A stretch of DNA of 64,000 nt from Bacteroides faecium (GCF_012113595.1 NZ_CP050831.1:2480001-2544000), one strand, 5' to 3'; counted from the stretch's first letter, positions 27,646 through 36,826 are shown. A program made the numbers and translations. The notes: generated by a model from the letters alone, not told the origin.

Positions 27646-29403
27646 ATGTGGTATAGACAGTCATCATCATCATTATTGTTTTTATTTATCCTGATGTTTG
27701 AGGGTATGAATTTGTGTGCACAGACCGATTGGCATAATCCGTTGGAAGATACATCGCTGCCGGTTCAAGGAAGAGGATGGAATACAGAGATTGGCAAGAC
27801 ATATTCCCGATTACCTTTGCGGGCTAAAGAAATAGTGCGTAAACCGGTATGGGATTTGTCGCAGGAGAGTGCAGGCTTATACGTGAAGTTCCATACTAAT
27901 GCAGCCAATATTCAGGTTAAATACAAGGTGAGTGGTGGCTTGTCTATGTCACATATGGCTGCAACCGGGGTTAGCGGAGTAGACCTCTATACAACGGATG
28001 CTGATGGCAATCAATATTGGTGTGCAGGACGGTATGGATTCAATGATACAATAAATTATTCGTATGAGAATCTGACTTATAGCAATCCGCATAATAGAGG
28101 GAGGGAGTATTGTTTGTATTTTCCTTTATATAATAAGGTAGAGTATTTGCAAATCGGAGTCCCTGCCGGGTGCAGGTTTGAATTTGTTCGTACATCCTTG
28201 GAAAAGCCGGTTGTTGTATATGGGACTTCCATTGCTCAGGGAGCTTGTGCTTCGCGTCCCGGTATGGCATGGACTAATATTTTGCAGCGTCAACTGGATA
28301 CCCCTGTTATCAATTTAGGATTCTCGGGAAACGGGCAGTTGGACGAGGAAGTTCTTGGACTTATTGCTGAACTTGACGCCTCTTTGTTTATTATAGACTG
28401 TATGCCTAATATGACAGGTGAACGGGTACAGTTAATCAAGGACAGGGTGGAGAAGGCCGTCCGGCTGATAAGAAGTAAGAGGAAAGCTCCCATTTTATTG
28501 GTAGAGCATGACGGATATATGGGGTATAAGGTCTCAGCCCAAAAGGCGGAAGATTTTATAGATACTAATAAACAGTTGCAGGCGGCGTATCATTCATTGA
28601 AAGGAAATGTGGAAGGATTATACTACATGACTTTTGAGGAACTGGGATTATGTATGGACAGCCAGGTTGATGGGGTGCACGCTACGGATTTAGGCATGCA
28701 ACAGTATGCAGATGCATATAGTAAAAAGATAAAGAGTATCCTTTATCCGGCAATAGATTCTCTGATTTTCAAGCCATGCCGGCAATACCGTGATGCAAAT
28801 ACTTACCAGTGGGATGCACGGCATGAGGAAGTTTTGAAATATAATGCAGAACACCAGCCTGAGATTGTAATGATTGGAAACTCCATTACTCATTATTGGG
28901 GTGGTCTGCCTTTTGAGAAAAACAGAAAGGCGGATGATGTTTGGCAAAAACTATTTAAAGGAAAAAGGGTTGTAAATATGGGATTTGGCTGGGACCGGCT
29001 TGAAAATATGATGTGGCGTATTATTCACGGTGAATTGGATGGTTTCCGCGCTAAGAAAATTTTCATGCTGATGGGCACAAATAATTTGCAGCAAAATTCA
29101 GACATGGAGATAGTGAAAGCTATCAGCCAGATTGTGGGAATTGTTAAAAATAAGCAGCCTGATGCACAATTATATGTTGTGAATATACTACCAAGACGTG
29201 GATTCGAATCCCGCCTGAGCAAGTTAAACCATTTGTTGAATGCCCGATTGACCGGAGGATCCAATGTACGGATATTAGATTTCTCTTCCTTTTTTCTAAA
29301 TAGTGATGGTGGCCTGAAAGAGGAATTATTTTCAGACGGGCTACATCCTAACCATAAAGGGTATGAGATTATATCCGAGCAACTGGCTAAAAGTCTGAAA
29401 TAG
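27646..29403 (+). CDS. Tandem SGNH/GDSL hydrolase, putative carbohydrate esterase
   Basis: The protein has 585 residues with a signal peptide near 1-27. Residues about 30-180 look like a beta-sandwich found before SGNH esterases. Two SGNH domains follow. The first has Ser195 in GTSIAQG and Asp342-x-x-His345 in DGVH. The second has Ser413 in GNSITHYWG, GTNN as block III, and Asp564-x-x-His567 in DGLHPN. Both triads appear complete, so both domains may be active. Likely roles are removal of O-acetyl groups from the glycan before GH123-type cleavage. It starts 19 bases after the glycosidase and ends the locus. Confidence 0.8.
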   Translation: MWYRQSSSSLLFLFILMFEGMNLCAQTDWHNPLEDTSLPVQGRGWNTEIGKTYSRLPLRAKEIVRKPVWDLSQESAGLYVKFHTNAANIQVKYKVSGGLSMSHMAATGVSGVDLYTTDADGNQYWCAGRYGFNDTINYSYENLTYSNPHNRGREYCLYFPLYNKVEYLQIGVPAGCRFEFVRTSLEKPVVVYGTSIAQGACASRPGMAWTNILQRQLDTPVINLGFSGNGQLDEEVLGLIAELDASLFIIDCMPNMTGERVQLIKDRVEKAVRLIRSKRKAPILLVEHDGYMGYKVSAQKAEDFIDTNKQLQAAYHSLKGNVEGLYYMTFEELGLCMDSQVDGVHATDLGMQQYADAYSKKIKSILYPAIDSLIFKPCRQYRDANTYQWDARHEEVLKYNAEHQPEIVMIGNSITHYWGGLPFEKNRKADDVWQKLFKGKRVVNMGFGWDRLENMMWRIIHGELDGFRAKKIFMLMGTNNLQQNSDMEIVKAISQIVGIVKNKQPDAQLYVVNILPRRGFESRLSKLNHLLNARLTGGSNVRILDFSSFFLNSDGGLKEELFSDGLHPNHKGYEIISEQLAKSLK

Positions 29404-29423
29404 CTAAAGACTGTTACTGTCTA

Positions 29424-29933
29424 TTATTTCAGCGCTTTATCTATTTCCTTCATCAGCTTATCCATTTCCTCTTTCCGGTAACCGACAGTGGCGGATATCA
29501 CTTTCCCTTCTTTGTCTATCAAGTAACTTCTGGGAATGTACTGGGTGGCAAATTTATTCGTGACTTCCCGTTTCGGATCCGGGTAGATAGGGAATGTAAA
29601 TCCTTTGCGTTTGTTGTATGCCGTTAATTCTTCGTCAGTGTGCTCACGTCCAATCACTATCATACGAAAATCCTTATTGTCTTTATACTTCGGCCAAAGG
29701 GTTTTCTGAACTTCCGCCAGTTCGCTCTGGCAAGGGCCGCACCAAGTGGCGAAGATATTGATTAGTACAACTTTTCCTTTCAGGTCTGCGGAATTCACCG
29801 TTCCGTTTGCTGCCGAACTAAGCGTGAAAGCAGGCATATTGTCTCCGGTTTTGACAATATCCCCCTTGTCATTCTGTGCAAACGACAATAGTGAGCATAA
29901 TACTGCTACACAAAATAAAAATCCTTTCCTCAT
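29424..29933 (-). CDS. TlpA-family thioredoxin-like protein
   Basis: This is a secreted protein of 169 residues with a signal peptide ending near residue 20 and a thioredoxin fold with WCGPC at 64-68 (Cys65/Cys68). It follows the redoxin/AhpC-TSA pattern, with the KGKVVLINIFATW strand. It probably reduces or isomerises disulfides in the periplasm. It lies 21 bases after the SUI1-like gene on the same strand and is probably co-transcribed with it. It ends 20 bases from the convergent esterase gene. Confidence 0.9.
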   Translation of the reverse strand: MRKGFLFCVAVLCSLLSFAQNDKGDIVKTGDNMPAFTLSSAANGTVNSADLKGKVVLINIFATWCGPCQSELAEVQKTLWPKYKDNKDFRMIVIGREHTDEELTAYNKRKGFTFPIYPDPKREVTNKFATQYIPRSYLIDKEGKVISATVGYRKEEMDKLMKEIDKALK

Positions 29934-29954
29934 ATCTTATATCATTTGAATTAG

Positions 29955-30314
29955 TTAACCGCCTATACCTTTTGTCTTTGTATATCCTTCTTTGACAAGC
30001 AGTTCCATAATCTTAGTCTTGAAATCTCCCTGTATGATGATTTCGCCGTCTTTAGCCGAACCGCCCACTCCGCATTTGCTTTTCAACAGCTTTCCGAGTT
30101 CTTTCAGGTCATTGTCAGTACCAATGAATCCGGTAATTAATGTTACCACTTTTCCGCCACGGTTCTTTTTATCGATGGAAACCCGCAGGTTTTGTTTGCC
30201 TTTATCAAGGGTGGTCTGCTCTTCGTCGTCATCCATCTCATAACCGAAGTCAGGATTCGTTGAATACACTACGTTCAGTCTGTCTTTCCAATCATTCTTT
30301 TTCATATTCGTCAT
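29955..30314 (-). CDS. SUI1/eIF1-like translation factor (YciH family)
   Basis: The protein has 119 residues. The N-terminal third is variable and acidic (DDDEEQ). The C-terminal part (about 40-119) is a SUI1 domain with GGKVVTLITGF, the CGVGGSAKDGEIIIQGD signature and the final TKTKGIGG. Bacterial members bind the small ribosomal subunit, and their exact role is unsettled. Translation may start at the first Met or three codons later. A perfect consensus promoter lies about 25 bases upstream. Confidence 0.92.
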   Translation of the reverse strand: MTNMKKNDWKDRLNVVYSTNPDFGYEMDDDEEQTTLDKGKQNLRVSIDKKNRGGKVVTLITGFIGTDNDLKELGKLLKSKCGVGGSAKDGEIIIQGDFKTKIMELLVKEGYTKTKGIGG

Positions 30315-30337
30315 ATTTATTTCTTCTCATTTCTTCT

Positions 30338-30368
30338 CAAAAGTATCAAACTTATGGAAAAGAGCAAA
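30338..30368 (-). promoter_or_regulatory. Promoter of the SUI1-like/TlpA operon
   Basis: On the minus strand TTTG (plus 30365-30368), a 19-base spacer and TACTTTTG (plus 30338-30345) match the Bacteroides consensus exactly. Confidence 0.85.
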
Positions 30369-30425
30369 ATTTGTACCACTTTTCATTGTTTTGTTTAATC
30401 TCTATTAAGGTTTTCCATTATACGG

Positions 30426-30455
30426 TTGTCAGTCTCAAAAAATAATGTACTTTTG
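30426..30455 (+). promoter_or_regulatory. rex: Promoter of rex, divergent to the SUI1 promoter
   Basis: TTG at 30426-30428, 19 bases, then TACTTTTG at 30448-30455. The upstream ATG at 30445 overlaps the -7 box, which shows that translation cannot begin there. Confidence 0.75.
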
Positions 30456-30480
30456 CAAAATACCAAATTTTGTAAGAAGT

Positions 30481-31131
30481 ATGAGCACTTATATACGAAA
30501 AGAGGCGGATAAAGTGCCGGAGCCTACCTTGCGCAGACTTCCCTGGTATCTGTCTAATATAAAACTAATGAAAGAAAAAGGAGAGCAATATGTCTCTTCT
30601 ACACAAATCTCTAAGGAAATAAATATTGACGCTTCCCAAATCGCCAAAGATTTGTCGTACGTCAATATTTCGGGGCGTACGAGAGTCGGTTACAACATCG
30701 ATGCGCTGATTGAGGTGCTGGAGAGCTTTCTTGGATTTACCAATATGCACAAAGCCTTTTTATTTGGTGTAGGTAGCTTGGGTGGAGCTTTGCTTCGTGA
30801 CTCGGGTTTGCAGCATTTCGGATTGGAGATTGTAGCGGCGTTTGATGTCAACCCGGAATTGGTGGGGAAGGACTTGGACGGAATTCCTATTTTCCATTCC
30901 GATGATTTTGAAGCGAAGATGAAAGAATACGATGTGAATATCGGTGTGCTGACAGTGCCTATTAATATTGCTCAGGAGATTACAAACAAGATGGTAGACG
31001 GTGGCATAAAGGCAGTATGGAACTTTACTCCTTTCCGTATTCGCGTGCCTGAGAATATTGTCGTGCAGAATACTTCCCTGTATGCCCACCTGGCTGTAAT
31101 GTTTAACAGATTGAATTTTAACGAGAAATAA
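30481..31131 (+). CDS. rex: Redox-sensing transcriptional repressor Rex
   Basis: This cytoplasmic repressor senses the NADH/NAD+ ratio. The start at 30481 (MSTYIRKEA, 216 residues) was chosen because the promoter overlaps the alternative ATG at 30445. The N-terminal winged helix (about 1-75) has VPEPTLRRLPWYL and INIDASQIAKDL. The Rossmann part begins with GVGSLGGALL. The C-terminal AVWNFTP and VPENIVVQNTSLYAHL segments are typical of the dimer helix. Rex usually represses fermentation and respiration genes. The stop codon overlaps the next start by one base (TAATG), indicating translational coupling. Confidence 0.95.
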   Translation: MSTYIRKEADKVPEPTLRRLPWYLSNIKLMKEKGEQYVSSTQISKEINIDASQIAKDLSYVNISGRTRVGYNIDALIEVLESFLGFTNMHKAFLFGVGSLGGALLRDSGLQHFGLEIVAAFDVNPELVGKDLDGIPIFHSDDFEAKMKEYDVNIGVLTVPINIAQEITNKMVDGGIKAVWNFTPFRIRVPENIVVQNTSLYAHLAVMFNRLNFNEK

Positions 31132-31745
31132 TGAAGATTATCGCAGTAGGAATGAACTACGCCCAGCATAACAAGGAACTGGGACACACACAAGTAAATA
31201 CGGAACCGGTGATTTTTATGAAACCGGACTCTGCTATTCTCAAAGATGGCAAACCGTTTTTCATTCCCGACTTTTCTAACGAGATACATTATGAAACGGA
31301 ACTGGTAGTCCGAATCAACCGGTTGGGGAAGAATATCGCTCCCCGTTTTGCAAACCGGTATTATGACGCAGTGACAGTAGGTATTGACTTTACAGCCCGT
31401 GACCTTCAACGGAAGTTTCGCGAACAGGGAAATCCTTGGGAGTTGTGTAAAGGTTTCGATTCATCTGCTGCTATCGGAGATTTTGTTTCCGTCGACCGCT
31501 ATAAGGATATTCAGAATCTGAACTTCAACCTGCTGATTGACGGCAAGGAAGTACAGCAAGGCTGTACGGCGGATATGCTTTTCAAGGTAGACGATATCAT
31601 AGCCTATGTCAGTCAGTTTGTAACACTGAAAATCGGAGATTTGCTGTTTACGGGTACTCCTGTCGGTGTAGGTCCTGTCAGTATAGGACAACACTTGCAA
31701 GGCTATCTGGAAGGAGAGAAACTACTGGATTTCCATATCCGTTAA
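31131..31745 (+). CDS. Fumarylacetoacetate hydrolase (FAH) family protein
   Basis: The protein has 204 residues, close to the short FAH-domain type. Metal-binding acids are expected in EIHYETELVV (around 46-55) and GIDFTARDLQ (around 85-94), and the substrate loop in FTGTPVGVGP near 180. Family members act as acylpyruvases, oxaloacetate decarboxylases or related C-C hydrolases. The substrate cannot be chosen here. It is coupled to rex by a one-base overlap, which may link its expression to redox state. Confidence 0.9.
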   Translation: MKIIAVGMNYAQHNKELGHTQVNTEPVIFMKPDSAILKDGKPFFIPDFSNEIHYETELVVRINRLGKNIAPRFANRYYDAVTVGIDFTARDLQRKFREQGNPWELCKGFDSSAAIGDFVSVDRYKDIQNLNFNLLIDGKEVQQGCTADMLFKVDDIIAYVSQFVTLKIGDLLFTGTPVGVGPVSIGQHLQGYLEGEKLLDFHIR

Positions 31746-31811
31746 TTGACCTTCGAACATTCATCATTAACTATTACTACAAATCACTAGTACTCATTTA
31801 TTAGACAAATT

Positions 31812-32294
31812 ATGAAGATAAGAGTAGGTTTTGGCTTCGACGTACATCAGTTGGTCGAAGGGCGCGAACTGTGGCTCGGCGGTATCCTTTTGGAACATAC
31901 GAAAGGATTGTTGGGGCACTCGGATGCGGACGTATTGCTGCATGCTGTTTGCGACGCTTTGTTAGGGGCGGCAAATATGCGCGACATTGGCTATCACTTC
32001 CCGGATACAGCGGGAGAATATAAAAATATCGACAGTAAGATTCTGCTGAAAAAGACAGTGGAATTGCTTGCTGATAAAGGATATACGGTCGGTAATATTG
32101 ATGCTACCATTTGTGCTGAGCGTCCGAAGCTCAAAGCACATATCCCTTTGATGCAGGAGACAATGGCAAAAGTCATGGGAATTGATGTAGATGATATTTC
32201 CATAAAAGCGACTACTACCGAGAAACTCGGGTTTACAGGTCGCGAAGAAGGCATTTCGGCCTATGCCACGGTACTGATAGAGAAGAATAATTAA
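31812..32294 (+). CDS. ispF: 2-C-methyl-D-erythritol 2,4-cyclodiphosphate synthase
   Basis: This enzyme of the MEP isoprenoid pathway has 160 residues. Metal ligands appear in GFDVHQL (Asp/His at the start of the chain) and GHSDADVLLHA, with FPDT and the C-terminal TTTEKLGFTGREEGI signature. It forms a homotrimer with active sites between subunits. It starts 66 bases after the FAH gene and may belong to the same transcript. Confidence 0.97.
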   Translation: MKIRVGFGFDVHQLVEGRELWLGGILLEHTKGLLGHSDADVLLHAVCDALLGAANMRDIGYHFPDTAGEYKNIDSKILLKKTVELLADKGYTVGNIDATICAERPKLKAHIPLMQETMAKVMGIDVDDISIKATTTEKLGFTGREEGISAYATVLIEKNN

Positions 32295-32313
32295 CCCCCT
32301 AAAATAAATAATT

Positions 32314-33321
32314 ATGATTCGACTTTTGAAATTTCACTTAACACTAATCTTACTGTTGGCAACTACTTTTGGTATGGCTCAAAAAAGTGAACTGAAATTC
32401 AGTAAAGATGGTAAGTTCAAAATTGTGCAATTTACCGATGTACACTTTAAGTATGGTAATCCGGCTTCCGACGTAGCATTGGAACGTATCAATCAAGTAC
32501 TTGATGCCGAACGGCCGGATTTGGTTGTCTTTACCGGAGATGTTGTTTATGCGGCACCTGCGGATTCCGGTATGCTGAAGGTCTTGGAACAAGTGTCCAA
32601 GCGCAAGCTCCCTTTCGTCGTAACTTTTGGAAACCATGACAATGAACAGGGAATGACGCGTGAACAACTGTATGATATTATCCGTACAGTGCCGGGTAAC
32701 TTATTACCCGACCGTGGAACAGCCCTGTCTCCTGACTATGTGTTGACAGTAAAATCTTCTTCCGACTCTAAAAAGGATGCAGCCCTGCTTTATTGCATGG
32801 ACACCCATTCTTATTCACTTTTGGAAGACGTGAAAGGCTATGACTGGCTTACATTTGACCAAATCAACTGGTATCGTCAGCAAAGCGCAGCTTATAAGGC
32901 TCAGAATGGCGGACAACCGTTGCCTGCCCTTGCATTTTTCCATATTCCTCTGCCCGAATATCACGAAGCCATTCGCGATGAAAACGCAGCTTTTCGCGGA
33001 ACGCGTATGGAAGAAGCTTGTGCACCTAGAATAAATACAGGAATGTTTGCCGCCATGAAAGAAGCGGGAGATGTGATGGGTGTATTTGTCGGTCACGACC
33101 ATGACAATGACTATGCTGTCATGTGGAAAAATATCCTTTTGGCTTACGGACGTTATACCGGTGGAAATACTGTGTACAACCATTTGCCGAATGGTGCTCG
33201 TATCATTGTATTAGATGAAGGCGCACGCACATTCACTTCCTGGATTCGTCAGAAAGACGGCATTGTGGATAAAGTTTCTTATCCGGCAAGCTTTGTCAAG
33301 GATGATTGGACTAAACGTTGA
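32314..33321 (+). CDS. Secreted calcineurin-like metallophosphoesterase
   Basis: The protein has 335 residues with a signal peptide (about 1-22). The five metallophosphoesterase motifs are visible in order: FTDVHF, FTGDVV, GNHDNE, FHIPLPEY and GHDHDND. Related Bacteroides proteins are annotated as metallophosphatases or purple acid phosphatase-like, and the substrate is unknown. Its 3' end overlaps the convergent gene by 11 bases. Confidence 0.92.
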   Translation: MIRLLKFHLTLILLLATTFGMAQKSELKFSKDGKFKIVQFTDVHFKYGNPASDVALERINQVLDAERPDLVVFTGDVVYAAPADSGMLKVLEQVSKRKLPFVVTFGNHDNEQGMTREQLYDIIRTVPGNLLPDRGTALSPDYVLTVKSSSDSKKDAALLYCMDTHSYSLLEDVKGYDWLTFDQINWYRQQSAAYKAQNGGQPLPALAFFHIPLPEYHEAIRDENAAFRGTRMEEACAPRINTGMFAAMKEAGDVMGVFVGHDHDNDYAVMWKNILLAYGRYTGGNTVYNHLPNGARIIVLDEGARTFTSWIRQKDGIVDKVSYPASFVKDDWTKR

Positions 33322-34174
33322 GGCTTGCAAACTTCACATGACTAAGGCGCGTATATTTTGAACCGTAGCTTTCGTACCGGCGTGACACTTTCGCCGATGC
33401 GACGTAGATAATCTCTCCCAGTCGGTATTCATGCTCTATCCCGGATAAAGTACATGATACCGCACTGGGATTTTTTGACGGAATACTCATAACGACCAGG
33501 TTTCCGCTGGCATCTGTCAGCGTGAGCATCTGCTTGACAAAAAACTGCGGAGTAGTGCCGTTCACTCTTGTTTTGTACGGGTCGTCTTCCAGCCGTACAC
33601 GGGTCACTTTTAGTTTTAAGTCTGTAAGCTTCTCTCCTAATTCTCCCAAATACCGGCTGGATGAACGTTTCTCTTTGGACTTTCTCAGCATTATGTCCAA
33701 ATGTATGGAGTGGTAAGCCTGTGCTATCTTGACGAAACGTTCCTGTTTTGGAATCTTCGGAGTAAACTTATAGGCTATCCAGCTTAAATAAGCCGGATCT
33801 ATTTTTAGTATTTCATGCAGGAAATGCCCGCGATACTTCCCGAAGAAGATAAGGTCATCACCGTTACTCTGCATTCTTTTCTCATTATAATCCACAAGAA
33901 TAAGGCAGCGCTTTGAATAATAAAATAGGGTACTTGCCATCCGGAGAGACTCGTTAATATCCGACGACAGCTCATGTATGTAAAGAATCGATTGTTTTTC
34001 GGGCAGGGGAGAATAGAGCCAAAGGGAATAGTTTGGTTTCCCCGGCCGGGGTGTCACCACCAAGTAAACACCCGCCTCTTTGAAAGAGGCTCTGCCTCGG
34101 TTGTATTCATTCAGTTTGGCATACAATAAGGCTTGCTCGTTTTCGGAAATGCCCGGTAATCTAGGGTTAGCCAT
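33311..34174 (-). CDS. Uncharacterised protein with an ExoX C-terminal-like segment
   Basis: The protein has 287 residues, without signal peptide or membrane helix. The segment around 111-134 (FFGKYRGHFLHEI, DPAYLSWIAYKF) closely resembles the small domain found at the C-terminus of exodeoxyribonuclease X-like proteins and other nucleic-acid enzymes. The rest is unrecognised: an N-terminal part with SLWLYSPLP, a basic middle (LRKSKEKRSSSR) and a beta-rich C-terminus. No exonuclease catalytic acids in a DEDD pattern are visible. A nucleic-acid-related role is only a guess. Confidence 0.7.
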   Translation of the reverse strand: MANPRLPGISENEQALLYAKLNEYNRGRASFKEAGVYLVVTPRPGKPNYSLWLYSPLPEKQSILYIHELSSDINESLRMASTLFYYSKRCLILVDYNEKRMQSNGDDLIFFGKYRGHFLHEILKIDPAYLSWIAYKFTPKIPKQERFVKIAQAYHSIHLDIMLRKSKEKRSSSRYLGELGEKLTDLKLKVTRVRLEDDPYKTRVNGTTPQFFVKQMLTLTDASGNLVVMSIPSKNPSAVSCTLSGIEHEYRLGEIIYVASAKVSRRYESYGSKYTRLSHVKFASLNV

Positions 34175-34199
34175 AATTGTTCTCGCTTTTGTTATATTT

Positions 34200-34230
34200 C
34201 AAATATAGGGAATTTTATTGAGAAAAGCAA
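34200..34230 (-). promoter_or_regulatory. Probable promoter of the ExoX-C-like gene
   Basis: Minus-strand TATATTTG (plus 34200-34207) with TTG (plus 34228-34230) at a 20-base spacing, about 25 bases before the start codon. Confidence 0.6.
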
Positions 34231-34290
34231 CTTTTCTGTTTTGAAAAACACTTATTAAAGGAGTTTGTTGTTTCTTTCGTTTGCAATAAA

Positions 34291-34321
34291 TTTATTATTT
34301 CCGGGGAATCTCGTACATTTG
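34291..34321 (+). promoter_or_regulatory. mnmA: Promoter of mnmA
   Basis: TTTA at 34291-34294, 19 bases, then TACATTTG at 34314-34321. The start codon is 27 bases downstream. Confidence 0.75.
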
Positions 34322-34347
34322 TATCCATGTAAATTTTCAAAATTCGG

Positions 34348-35433
34348 ATGAAAGAACGAAATAAAAGAGTATTGGTCGGAATGAGCGGCGGCATTGATAG
34401 TACCGCCACTTGTCTGATGCTGCAGGAACAAGGATACGAAATAGTAGGAGTAACCATGCGTGTATGGGGTGATGAGCCACAAGATGCAAGGGAATTGGCT
34501 GCACGGATGGGAATCGAACATTATGTGGCGGATGAACGTATTCCTTTTAAAGAGGCTATCGTAAAAAACTTCATAGACGAATATAAACAGGGACGTACGC
34601 CGAATCCATGTGTGATGTGCAACCCTTTGTTCAAGTTTCGTGTTTTAACGGAGTGGGCGGATAAACTGGATTGTGCTTGGGTGGCTACCGGGCATTATTC
34701 CCGTTTGGAAGAACGGAACGGGAATATTTATATAGTAGCCGGAGACGATGATAAGAAAGACCAGTCTTATTTCCTTTGGAGATTGGGACAGGATATACTG
34801 AAGCGCTGTATCTTTCCTTTAGGGGATTACACGAAAGTGAAGGTTCGGGAATACCTTGCAGAGAAAGGCTATGAAGCCAAGTCAAAAGAAGGAGAAAGTA
34901 TGGAAGTCTGTTTTATAAAAGGAGATTATCGCGACTTTCTTCGTGAGCAATGTCCGGAACTGGACACCGAGATAGGTCCGGGATGGTTTGTCAATTCTGA
35001 AGGTGTGAAACTGGGACAACATAAAGGTGCACCTTATTATACAATCGGTCAGCGGAAAGGATTGGAGATTGCGTTGGGCAAACCGGCTTATGTATTGAAA
35101 ATCAATCCGCAGAAAAATACAGTGATGCTCGGTGATGCCGAACAGTTGCAAACTGACTATATGCTGATAGAACAAGATAAGATTGTGGATGAACAAGAAT
35201 TGTTCCAGTGCGAGAATCTGGCTGTGAGGATTCGTTATCGAAGCCGTCCGTTGCCTTGCCGGGTGAAACGACTGGAGGACGGACGCTTGTTGGTGCATTT
35301 TCTTGAGAAGGCTTCGGCTATTGCTCCAGGGCAATCGGCTGTGTTCTATGATGGAAGGCGGGTGCTGGGAGGAGCTTTTATTGCTTCGCAGCGAGGTATC
35401 GGATTAGTGATTTTAGAGAACGAAGGATTTTGA
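34348..35433 (+). CDS. mnmA: tRNA-specific 2-thiouridylase MnmA
   Basis: The enzyme adds sulfur at position 2 of the wobble uridine in tRNAs for Lys, Glu and Gln. It has 361 residues, the usual length. The PP-loop SGGIDST lies near residue 13. Catalytic Cys88 is in NPCVMCN and the second cysteine is Cys188 in MEVCF. GHYSRLE, DQSYFLW and GQRKGL are further family motifs. Bacteroidales may carry more than one MnmA-like gene; this copy has all key residues. Confidence 0.95.
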   Translation: MKERNKRVLVGMSGGIDSTATCLMLQEQGYEIVGVTMRVWGDEPQDARELAARMGIEHYVADERIPFKEAIVKNFIDEYKQGRTPNPCVMCNPLFKFRVLTEWADKLDCAWVATGHYSRLEERNGNIYIVAGDDDKKDQSYFLWRLGQDILKRCIFPLGDYTKVKVREYLAEKGYEAKSKEGESMEVCFIKGDYRDFLREQCPELDTEIGPGWFVNSEGVKLGQHKGAPYYTIGQRKGLEIALGKPAYVLKINPQKNTVMLGDAEQLQTDYMLIEQDKIVDEQELFQCENLAVRIRYRSRPLPCRVKRLEDGRLLVHFLEKASAIAPGQSAVFYDGRRVLGGAFIASQRGIGLVILENEGF

Positions 35434-35455
35434 TTGATTAAAATAAAGATAACTT

Positions 35456-36826
35456 ATGAGGAAATTTGTGTTATTGGTTTTTGCTTTGAATATATGCCTG
35501 GGAGTTTCTGCGCAATTCACACCGGGCGATACCTTAAAATATCGTATTAGCCTGAAAGACAAGGCGGCTACGGAATACTCTTTGCAGAAACCGGAAAAAT
35601 ACTTGTCCGGGAAATCCATTGAACGGAGAAAAAGACAGGGCTTGGCAATAGATTCCACCGACTTGCCGGTATGTAAGAAATACGTAGATGCGATACGGAA
35701 GAAAGGCGTCCATGTGCTTGTTACCGGAAAATGGGATAACTTCGTCACCGTCTCCTGCAATGACAGTACGTTGATTGATGAAATCGCAAAACTACCCTTT
35801 GTGCGTTCTACGGAAAGAGTTTGGAAAGGCATTACTCAAAGAAGCTTTGAGAGGGATTCGCTGATTAACAAACCTTTGCGCTCCGATAGCCTTTACGGAC
35901 CTGCGGTTGCTCAAATAAGGATGAGCCGTGCGAACCTTCTTCATAAGGCAGGTTTTAAGGGGCAGGGAATGACGATTGCCGTAATTGATGCCGGATTCCA
36001 TAATGTGGACAGGATAGAGGCAATGAAGAATATCAATATTCTAGGTGTGCGTGACTTTGTAAATCCCGAAGCAGATATTTATGCGGAAAGCAGCCACGGT
36101 ATGTCTGTTCTCTCTTGCATGGCAATGAATCAGCCGAATGTGATGATCGGCACGGCTCCCGAAGCTTCCTATTGGTTGCTGCGCAGCGAGGACGAATATT
36201 CGGAGAATCTGGTGGAACAGGATTATTGGGCGGCGGCAATCGAGTTTGCCGATAGCGTAGGGGTGGATTTGGTTAATACATCCCTCGGATATTATTCGTT
36301 TGATGATCCGGCAAAGAATTATCGCTATCGTGATTTGAATGGACATTACGCGCTAATGTCCCGTGAGGCTGCACGGGCTGCGGATAAAGGAATCGTAGTT
36401 GTCTGCAGTGCCGGAAATTCCGGTGCGGGGTCATGGAAGAAGATTACCCCGCCGGGAGATGCGGAGAATGTAATCACCGTAGGCGCTGTCAATAAAAGAG
36501 GAGAGCTGGCTCCGTTCTCTTCCGTAGGAAATACGTCGGACGGAAGAGTGAAGCCGGATGTTGTTGCCGTAGGATTAGGTTCGGACGTGATGGGAACAGA
36601 CGGCAATCTTCGCCATGCTAACGGAACTTCCTTCTCTTCTCCGATTATGTGCGGAATGGTAGCTTGCTTGTGGCAGGCTTGTCCGAAACTGACTGCAAAA
36701 GAAGTAATAGAATTGGTTCGCCGTTCGGGTGATAGGGCGGACTTTCCGGATAATATATACGGATATGGTATTCCTGATTTATGGAAGGCGTGTTTAACGG
36801 TTAACGGAAAAGTGATTAGTGATTAA
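35456..36826 (+). CDS. Secreted subtilisin-like serine protease (S8 family)
   Basis: The protein has 456 residues with a signal peptide ending near residue 20. A propeptide-like region (about 21-150) precedes the catalytic domain. The triad is Asp178 (VIDAGFH), His214 (SSHGMSV) and Ser392 (NGTSFSSP), with oxyanion Asn expected in CSAGNSG. All parts seem present, so the enzyme should be active outside the cytoplasm. It follows mnmA by 22 bases. Its stop codon lies in the left arm of a 14-base inverted repeat. Confidence 0.93.
   Translation: MRKFVLLVFALNICLGVSAQFTPGDTLKYRISLKDKAATEYSLQKPEKYLSGKSIERRKRQGLAIDSTDLPVCKKYVDAIRKKGVHVLVTGKWDNFVTVSCNDSTLIDEIAKLPFVRSTERVWKGITQRSFERDSLINKPLRSDSLYGPAVAQIRMSRANLLHKAGFKGQGMTIAVIDAGFHNVDRIEAMKNINILGVRDFVNPEADIYAESSHGMSVLSCMAMNQPNVMIGTAPEASYWLLRSEDEYSENLVEQDYWAAAIEFADSVGVDLVNTSLGYYSFDDPAKNYRYRDLNGHYALMSREAARAADKGIVVVCSAGNSGAGSWKKITPPGDAENVITVGAVNKRGELAPFSSVGNTSDGRVKPDVVAVGLGSDVMGTDGNLRHANGTSFSSPIMCGMVACLWQACPKLTAKEVIELVRRSGDRADFPDNIYGYGIPDLWKACLTVNGKVISD

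Noticed and set aside
30445..30480. Upstream start codon for rex
   Set aside because: The ATG overlaps the -7 promoter box, so it would not be in the mRNA.
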